Shown in pieces: positions 57,601 to 64,000 of a stretch of 64,000 bases of DNA (within the stretch, counting starts at the first letter, position 1; the number at the start of each line of letters is the position of its first letter). Source of the stretch: Bursaphelenchus xylophilus. Taxonomy: Eukaryota; Nematoda; Chromadorea; Rhabditida; Aphelenchoididae. Both the position numbers and the translations under genes were made by a program. The notes beneath the pieces were generated by a model. That model was not told the origin of the DNA, made no database searches, and saw nothing but the letters and a program-made list of their open reading frames with translations. The stretch spans positions 9,982,001 to 10,046,000 of the forward strand of contig CAJFCV020000002.1 of NCBI GenBank assembly GCA_904066235.2. The letters are read 5' to 3'.

Positions 57601-58494
57601 ACATTTTTTGTTCTATATATTTTGGATTGACGTGTTTCGGATTTTTCTCTGTTTCGATTTTTTGCCGGATGTTTCTGTCGATATTTCTCGTCTCCCAAGA
57701 GCATTCGGCAAAAATAGAAAACGGATTCCTACTAAATTTTGTACGCTCTTTCAGAATTTGGGGGTCTCATGTTGAAAGCTCACGGACAGTTCAGACCATC
57801 CCCTCGTTAAGATTCTGCCGAAAGGCCCGACAACCCAGTAACGAGACAAGACGAGAGCTCAAGAGTCAAGTGATTTGTTCAGTGGAAAGGAGGCCTTTTA
57901 TAGGGAAGCCCCATGTAGGAAAGTACAATCAAATTTAAATAAGTGTTGATCGTTCCGCGTGGGAAAATCCTCGAAACTCGGTCGTTCCGTCTCACAGATT
58001 CTTTTATCATACTTAAATATTGAAATTCTTACTTTCGGCCCAATAAAGTAGCCGGATCAGGCCTCGTTCGTTGGCCGGAGTGTAACTATCCATATAGTAG
58101 GATACAGAGAAGGGTCCGGCCGTCCTATCCACAATTCGGCCCAGCTGCGCCAATAGGATCGGAGAAATGGTGCAATAATTGCGCATGTCTTTTCCAATTC
58201 CATAAAATCCGTCAGGGGTCATGGTAAGAGATGTGCAAGGGCCATAGTAAGTGGAGAGTAGTCGATTCGAAGAAAGCTGGAATTAAACATTGCTTTCGAA
58301 ACAACGAATACAATGATATCTCTTCTTTATACCCGAAGATTTTAATGCATCGACAAATTTTAGTCCTCAACGCCGCTGCTTACCAGTATTCTCAGAATCC
58401 TCTTTGTTAGCGAGACAGCTCTTCTCAGGCCAGCCTCGGGACGAACGAAATGCTCGTAGAACTGGTCCAAAACTTCATCCCGCAACTTTACCAT
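54686..58494 (-). CDS. Tandem paralogue family member beta, function unknown, two versions of exon 2
   Basis: Exons: 1, 58494-58384 (MVKLRDEVLDQFYEHF...RILRIL); 2a, 58276-58033 (LSSNRLLSTYYG...LIRLLYWAE); or 2b, 57053-56921 plus 56878-56765 (RSSNQILYLKFLENG..., GYYYGCNDVKE...); 3, 56705-56624 (HCDGFILYQYLP); 4, 55994-55703 (LPPLPKLGYFES...FKKSAPICDICF); 5, 54939-54826 (SEWLAAVDNL); 6, 54778-54686 (EDTTVSIKMECKFD...stop). With 2a the protein has 311 residues, with 2b 312; both fit all phases. Exons 3-6 match alpha and gamma in size and phase. No signal peptide; soluble. I do not recognise the family. Introns 3 and 4 are each filled by a foldback of the AGTGCGACGCTCAG type. Same strand as alpha and gamma, so tandem duplication is the likely origin. 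Confidence 0.75.
54977..55666. repeat. Foldback with AGTGCGACGCTCAGATTTT-type ends, copy 1
   Basis: Left end GTGAAGTACTCCAAGTGCAG, right end its diverged complement GTTGCACTTGGAGCACTTCAC. Inside are the shared core (CTCTCGGCCGCAAAGATCG, about 55526) and an inner palindrome carrying the TTTTGCATCC-type module in both orientations (55113, 55272). It occupies most of intron 4 of paralogue beta. Confidence 0.8.
56050..56603. repeat. Foldback with AGTGCGACGCTCAGATTTT-type ends, copy 2
   Basis: Left end CAGGAGAAGTGCCTTCAGTG CGACGCTCAG; right end CTTAGAGTCGCACATTGAAC followed by ACTCCCTG. Inside are CTCTCGGCCGTAATGATGG and a small inner palindrome CTAGCTGGCCCATTGC. It fills intron 3 of paralogue beta almost from end to end. 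Confidence 0.8.
57393..57634. mobile_element. MITE with CACGTCAATCCA ends, copy 2
   Basis: 242 bp, reverse complement of the copy at 49809-50046 apart from scattered changes. Flanks show a possible TTTCG target duplication on both sides. It lies between exons 2a and 2b of paralogue beta. Confidence 0.8.
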
Positions 58495-59600
58495 TATACT
58501 GCGAAAAATTGATGCTCTAAAATTATTCGCAAACTAACATGGGTAAGGATAGATAAAAACATCCTCATCACGATCGAAAAAACTTGATATTTGAGATACA
58601 TAACTTATTGATAGTCGCAAATTCTCAATGCAGAACAGTAATTCGTCGCTCATTTGGCTCAAATGTCAAGACCTAGGACTAGATCGACGTATTCAAGTGT
58701 TTTATGGCTTCTTTCGACCATTCGCCCACTTTGTATCGATTGAATCAAACGAAATGCCGCAAAACAATCTTTCGTGGCGTTTGTGGTGGCTTAAAATTCA
58801 AAACAATTGGACACGCTTTCTGCAAGTTATGACAATATTATAATTAAATATAGGGTCACAAAGCCACATCCGGAAGTTTGCTGGCATCAATAACATTTGA
58901 AAAGATGGAGCAATTTTTAAATTTTATCCCCATTGCCCAAAGTCACAAACAAAAAAGCTTTTCAGGGGTGCGACTGGCTCACCCTGCGAACAACGCGATA
59001 GATAAGTAATTTCATAAAATCTGTCAGCTCTTTCCCTTCAAAATATTGGACAAAATTTGCATTAGGCACAAGTTTTTCTCATTGACGTTTGCACTGTGCG
59101 AAAAAAGTCAGGGTGCGAGCGACAGCCCAAAAAAGCCTATTGCACGGTGCAAAAAGCAAGAAATTGCACAGTGCAAAGAGAATTTTAATTTCGCACAGTG
59201 CATGTCGCCGATTTCAGTCAGGCGACTTTCCGAAAGGACTCGAGCTGAAATGAACAAAAAAAAACTTTTTTAAAATTTTTGTTCAAAAAATGCAAGGAAA
59301 CAGCAAATAAAAATATTTTTTTCCAAAGAAACTAAAAGCCACGGAAATATTGGAAAAAGCGGAATGTCACGGGAATATTGGAAACAAAGATGGGAGTTTC
59401 GCGATAGAAATACCGGCAGAAAATCGATTGCTTTTTTCAATTCTTCCATTTTTTATGCGGCGATTCAATCAATTAATAACCGGACTATGTCATCAATCCG
59501 ACATTTTAAATTGCTTTTTATATATTTTTTAAAAATTACTTATTCACAAAAGCCAACTGAACGCATTGTTTATCTCATCAGTAATAATTTTTAAGGCTTT
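58495..59600. other. Intergenic stretch between paralogue beta and the carboxypeptidase, 1.1 kb
   Basis: No supported exon. It holds a small GCAC-N-GTGC cluster at 59090-59202 (four copies: GCACTGTGC, GCACGGTGC, GCACAGTGC twice) next to the carboxypeptidase 3' flank, and AT-rich DNA. The beta promoter and the carboxypeptidase polyadenylation site should be here. Confidence 0.55.
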
Positions 59601-61185
59601 TTACTCATTCCAATCACTGATATCGTTGATGAATTTCCGGAGAACATTAGCCATCTGCTTTGGTTTGCCCAAAGCCGTTGGATGGCCAGCTCCCGCGATT
59701 GTTGTAAAGATCAGGTTGTTTGGGTAGACCGTCCTTGTGCCGCCGTAATTCCCATCGACAAACCAATGATCGCTCTGTCCCACTCCACCAATCTTTCGAG
59801 TAAACAGGTCTCCATCGATAAATGGGCAAATGGTGTCTGGAAATTTTTAAGTGGTATTAGGTATAGGTCCCTGGACCTACCCAGATTTCCATAGAAATAC
59901 AAAACCTTGATTTTTTTGTCCAAAATTCCACGAACAATTGGTTCCATATCATTAAATTGATTGTAGTTCAAACCCCTAAATTTCAGTAGTCCAAAGTCAT
60001 TCGTAAGTCACTCACTTGCAATATGTCCATGCTTGATCATCAAAATGCAACGCCTTCTTCACTTCCGGCTGGTTGAAGTAGTGGCTCATTCCGCTCCCGG
60101 CGCAGGCCGTATCGCTTCCGCATTTTTGACTAATATCGTATGCGTTAACACCGGGGTCCATCACGAAATCAGCATCTGCAATCTCATCTCCGCAATAGTT
60201 TTCAAAGCCAGTCGGGCAATATTTCTTCATCCATTCGCCAAATTGCAACGAACTTCTGAGCCCATGGAAAGCGTAAATCGGGAGTGAGAATTTAAGCTGC
60301 CACTTCTTCTTTGTTACGGCATTACCCATAGCCAAACCCTAAACAGATTGTTTTTTTGCATGTTTAACTGCAAGGAACATTGCTGTAATAATACGATTTA
60401 CTTTCAACTTCAATGCCAAGGAATCTCCAGCTTCAAGTACCTTCTCCGCGAGTGTGGGAACATAAGCTCCGGCATAACTAAAGCCGGAAATATAGAAATC
60501 TCTCCCTTTGAAGTTTGGATGAACTTCAAGGAACGCCTTGAGGAAGGCTAGGTTGTCAATTGCCGTCTGAAAAACGCGAAATTTGTGATTGATGCTCTAG
60601 TATGACTGACTTACAGTATTATCATCATTTACATAGTCCGGATTGTCAGTAACGGAAAATCCAACGCCTGCGGGACTTTCCAAATAGAGAACATTGGCAA
60701 ACTATAAGGAAAAGGGCTAGGAAAAACGCAGCTGACTTACTGTGTTGTAAGCGTGCGGATTCTCTTTCAAGACGAGTTCAACATGATCTCCAGGATCTAG
60801 TCGGAATGGTCCGTTCTCAATGACTGTTCCAAAGAATGACGAACAACCTGGACCGCCATTTAACCTGGAAAAATATACTGTCAGAAGGGGTGGTCAACAA
60901 GAAGGCCTTATCGTGTCATCCTTACCACAAGAGCAGTGGATCTTTCTCGGTGTCATTTTGCGATTCAACAAGCCTAAAGTTAAACAAACTTGTATTATCT
61001 CTGTTCCTTGTAAAGCATTCCTACCAATACGACAATTTCCGTGTTGTAGACACATTTAGATACCCGGCATATTGCTTGAATTTCGGAGTAACAGTCAGCC
61101 CGGGCAACGACTTAATCTCGTGGTCATCCTTTATGTCACAATGCACAAAAGCTGTCGCGATCGCAAGTAAACACAATAATATCAT
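59601..61185 (-). CDS. Secreted serine carboxypeptidase (S10, cathepsin A type)
   Basis: Eight exons in frame, about 411 residues: start 61185, stop 59603-59601. Residues 1-16 (MILLCLLAIATAFVHC) are a signal peptide. S10 landmarks follow: LPGLTVTPKFKQYAGYL, LLLWLNGGPGCSSFFG, VLYLESPAGVGFSVTDNPD, the nucleophile region GFSYAGAYVP (Ser about 170), the Asp in FYGNLDTICPF (codon split by the last intron) and the His in IAGAGHPTALGKP. So the Ser-Asp-His triad is complete. It removes C-terminal amino acids in lysosomes, gut lumen or outside the cell. Oddity: the residue before the catalytic Ser is Phe instead of the usual Glu (GESYAG). It is slightly shorter than typical family members (~450-480). 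It lies on the same strand as, and inside, the unknown paralogue cluster but is unrelated to it. Confidence 0.93.
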
Positions 61186-62170
61186 GATCTGGTTTGATTT
61201 TTACCAAGGAACAACTTGTATTTAAAGCAGCCCATTGCTAATTAATTTCGTATTGTTTCGTACACAATCATATTGGCCTCTGATTCATGGCCAACGGCAT
61301 GAATGCGAAGGAATTGAAAATACCTTTTCAATCGTTCGGTTTCATGGAGCGCTCAGACCCTTCGCTAAACATCCTCTCACATATGCATACAAGAAAAATA
61401 TGACGAACGAAAAGGTGTATTGATGTAAGAACCCGTGGCTTATTACAGTTGCTGCTGTGTTATCTCGTGGTATGAGTCCAAAATGAACCCTAAGGTTCAA
61501 CAGAGTGCTTGCCTCATTGTCAGCAAACAGCATGACGATCGGACTGATGTCCAATCCACGCAAATTATCTACACGGTGTAGCTTTAGAATTTTATTTACC
61601 CGACGTTCAATTCACAGTACATATGACACAATAATTGTCTTAAAACTGACGACCTCTCTCTCCAAAATCTTTCGAGATCTGCTGGTCCAAAAATGATGAC
61701 AAAACAAACTAGATTTAAAAAGGGTGCGATAAAACAATGGGAAAGACTTGGCCCGGCGACAGATTTGGCTCGCCTCTTTCTCGGCCTCACAAATATGTAT
61801 GATAGAAAAACTAATAAATTGCTAATGAGTTACAATATTCGATCCGACCGATTCATTGCCGTCGTGGGATCGAAGAATTGAATACATACTTCTCATTATT
61901 AAAATTCACCGTTACGGTAGTGAATAGAGTTTTGTAAACGTCTCGAGAAGCCGCGCGATCTTCTTTGTGATAGAAAGTGTGAGCAAGGCCCCTGCACTGG
62001 CAAGTGGAGGGAGTTCATGTAACTTCTTCTTGCACGAATTCCTGGATATATTTGAGAGAAGTGTGTTCTTCAGATCTAAACCCCAGTGGAATATAGATTT
62101 TTGTTTCATTTAGCGTGCATTTGACCAGCGCCGCAAGCTATTACTTATCCTGATCGTTTATTCACAATTT
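61186..62170. other. Intergenic stretch, 1.0 kb
   Basis: Upstream of the carboxypeptidase and downstream of paralogue gamma. No repeat or exon with support was seen; short open frames on both strands lack splice signals and family features. Confidence 0.55.
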
Positions 62171-63539
62171 TTAATCCAATACAACAATTTTTTCTCCATT
62201 CAACGCTTCAGTCACAGAGCCATCAAAAACAAATTGTACTGACATAGTCTCTGGCCATTCCATTTGCTGAAATCAAACCCAATTTTTAAATCAAAATCAG
62301 TCGGAAGTAAATTTTTCTTACCTTTGGTCCATTGTCAAACGACTCCCATCCACGTCTGCACTCGCGTAGCTCACTGTCTGGCACGTATGTTGACAAAAAG
62401 TAATTAATGGCTTCGGAATATTTTCGTGCCTAAAATTAAGTGTCTTATTGCCAGAAATTTGTTGCCATCGACATAAGAGTAATCGAGAAGATTAGAGTCA
62501 AAGCTCTGTACAACGAATTGAATTATATGTAATTAACAATCTTCAAGGGCCCCAAGTCATTTTTCGGCTAACAGGGGAAGTACTCCAAGTGCGACGCTCA
62601 GATTTTTTTATCAGTCTGTCGGAAAAATAACGGCGGATCGTCGCGCCTCGGAATCGTTCATCATCGCTTTGCTGGGGATTTGGTGCGCGACAGCGGCGAG
62701 GCGAGAAATTTTGCTGCGACGATCCGCCGTTATTTTTCCGACAGACTGATAAAATTTTGCACACACGTCGGGTATGGACTAAATATCAATTCCTGAAAGT
62801 TTTAGCTCGGGCGCCGCCGAGATATCGAACGATTTTTGCCGCCGAGAGAGCACGCTAAACGTGGAGAGCGGTCAGAGAGAAAAACGATTTTTGGCCATAA
62901 CTTTGGCAGTTTCGTGCGGAAAATTTTGATTTTTTGTAGAAACATTATCCTCTACGGTAGAAATAGGCATGAAAATTTTCGTGCCGAAATTCGGCAAAAA
63001 AGTCCTAAATTTTCGCCGACTTTCGATCTAAAAATCTCGGTTGTTTCTGCAAAGCGCGAGCTAGGATTCTCACATATATCTTAGAAAAAATTATTCTAAA
63101 TTTGTGCCAAGTTTCATCAAAATCTGGACGTCGCACTTGGAGTACTCCCCTGTAAAATAAACATCCGTTCAATGGAACTTTTGTATAAGAAACAAGAATT
63201 TCAGTTGCTTTATATTTTACCGAGGTTTGGCTAAAATTTTTACTCACCTCTTCAGGCAAAACAATTTGAATTCTGGCGTCGATTAGAAGCCTCGGGAACT
63301 CCACATGCAGTCTTTTCATATTGCCCGCCACCACAAAAATTTGATGTAATACGTCGAAAAGGGATTTGTAAACTGCAACGAGAATGGTCGCGTTCAATTC
63401 AAAGACGATGTTGCAAATGGGAGCAGCTTGTAAAATACCACGGACAAGTTCGCGGTACAAACCATAAGAATTGCCGAAACAGATGGTGTTAAAGGGGATG
63501 TTGCACCTCAAATACTGTAGTTCGCGCATGGGGGGAAGC
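62171..63539 (-). CDS. Tandem paralogue family member gamma, 5' part not found
   Basis: Three exons: 63539-63248 (LPPMRELQYLRC...LVRGILQAAPICNIVFELN... ending LPEE), 62429-62322 (ARKYSEAINYF...GWESFDNGPK) and 62266-62171 (QMEWPETMSVQFVFDG... stop). They correspond to exons 4, 5 and 6 of alpha and beta: exon 4 has exactly the same length as in beta (292 nt) and the same phase (needs two bases before it, ends phase 0). The motif AAPIC matches SAPIC in beta and AAPKC in alpha. Exons 1-3 are not visible between 63540 and 64000 and should lie beyond the window. The intron between exons 4 and 5 holds a foldback and a nested MITE. Function unknown. Confidence 0.7.
62571..63153. repeat. Foldback with AGTGCGACGCTCAGATTTT-type ends, copy 3
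   Basis: Left end ACAGGGGAAGTACTCCAAGT then GCGACGCTCAG; right end GGACGTCGCACTTGGAGTAC then TCCCCTGT. Best-preserved tips of the three copies. Contains the shared core (CCGCCGAGAGAGCACGC, about 62838; GGTCAGAGAGAAAAACG) and a MITE nested near its left end. In the intron between exons 4 and 5 of paralogue gamma. Confidence 0.85.
62609..62751. mobile_element. MITE-like palindromic element (TATCAGTCTGTCGG ends), copy 2
   Basis: 143 bp with ~36-bp near-perfect terminal inverted repeats (TATCAGTCTGTCGGAAAAAT then AACGGCGGATCGTCGC). No coding. Nested in the foldback at 62571-63153, so it inserted later than that element or travelled with it. Confidence 0.85.
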
Positions 63540-64000
63540 CTGAAATAATTTTTAAAAAAATATTGATTTTCACTGGAAAAAACGAAAAAACTTAAAAAAT
63601 TGCACTGTGCAAAATTTTTTCTGCTATACTCCGCGCATTTAATTTGGATCAACCTGGATCTCAAAAACTAAGCAAGGCCTGGACTTGATTCTTTTCGCGT
63701 AATAATCTATAGTCATAAAGAACATGTTTGAGCAACAAACAATCACATTTCAGGTAAGTGTAAAATTTTAAATTGCAATTTAAGATTTCGGGTGCGCAGA
63801 AAATTTGGATCAACCTTGCAAAAAATTATTTTGCTCGCTGAGGTGGTCGGTTTTAATGTTGTAAATGGTGAATACGGACACTACGGAGAAATAGTATTCT
63901 GAGGGTATCAATTTTGTGCAATATTTCTTATGACATGGCCCATTAGGGAGATACCAAGGAATACGGTAAGAAAACTCAAACAAAGCCCAAAAACTGATAA
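63540..64000. other. Window end, unassigned
   Basis: One GCACTGTGC at about 63602. The phrase AATTTGGATCAACC occurs twice in direct orientation (about 63641 and 63810), the first beside TATACTCCGCG, which is the tip of the mariner element at 8698. This may be the edge of another element continuing beyond the window. No exon found. Confidence 0.4.

Overview
This window is nuclear DNA from a nematode, most likely a Caenorhabditis-type rhabditid. The grounds are short introns ending in TTTTCAG/TTTTTAG, start codons lying a few bases after a splice acceptor (as with spliced-leader trans-splicing), compact divergent and convergent genes, small AT-rich intergenic gaps, many palindromic MITE/foldback repeats, and protein-coding genes with clear animal relatives. 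There is no prokaryotic signal. All gene models below were assembled by eye from splice sites and reading-frame continuity; for nearly every model the exon lengths add up to an intact frame.

Layout. 0.2-2.1 kb (-): mitochondrial DnaJ/Hsp40 (Tid1/DNAJA3 type). 2.4-8.0 kb (+): ORC1, subunit 1 of the origin recognition complex, divergent from the DnaJ gene. 8.2-14.0 kb (-): a five-finger C2H2 zinc-finger protein whose introns are filled by a mariner-type transposon and three long foldback elements. 15.0-20.0 kb (-): a serine-rich 260-residue protein with no recognised family, in a gene whose introns hold dense arrays of the palindrome GCAC-N-GTGC. 22.1-44.2 kb: an almost perfect tandem duplication of an 11.0-kb unit. 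Each unit carries a full Integrator subunit 7 gene (INTS7). The Skp1-like gene at the unit edge is complete only in the right-hand copy and is cut in the left one. The junction has a 32-bp filler made of inverted copies of its own flanks. 45.4-48.1 kb (+): nucleoporin Nup62 (FG repeats plus coiled coil). 48.4-58.5 kb and 62.2-63.5 kb (-): a cluster of at least four tandem paralogues or fragments of a family I do not recognise, each built from the same six-exon plan. 59.6-61.2 kb (-): a secreted serine carboxypeptidase (S10/cathepsin A type) sitting inside that cluster.

Many genes here are housekeeping (replication origin recognition, nuclear pore, snRNA 3' processing, SCF ubiquitin ligase, mitochondrial folding); they do not form one pathway. 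The unusual content is in the introns and in the 48-63 kb cluster: (1) hundreds of GCAC-N-GTGC palindromes in arrays, (2) a dispersed bipartite TGGGTCCCACCACGAAAA plus CCTGAnnTCAGG element, (3) a modular superfamily of long foldback repeats, (4) the fresh 11-kb duplication with a snap-back-like junction, and (5) an expanding, apparently undescribed paralogue family with a candidate pair of mutually exclusive exons.
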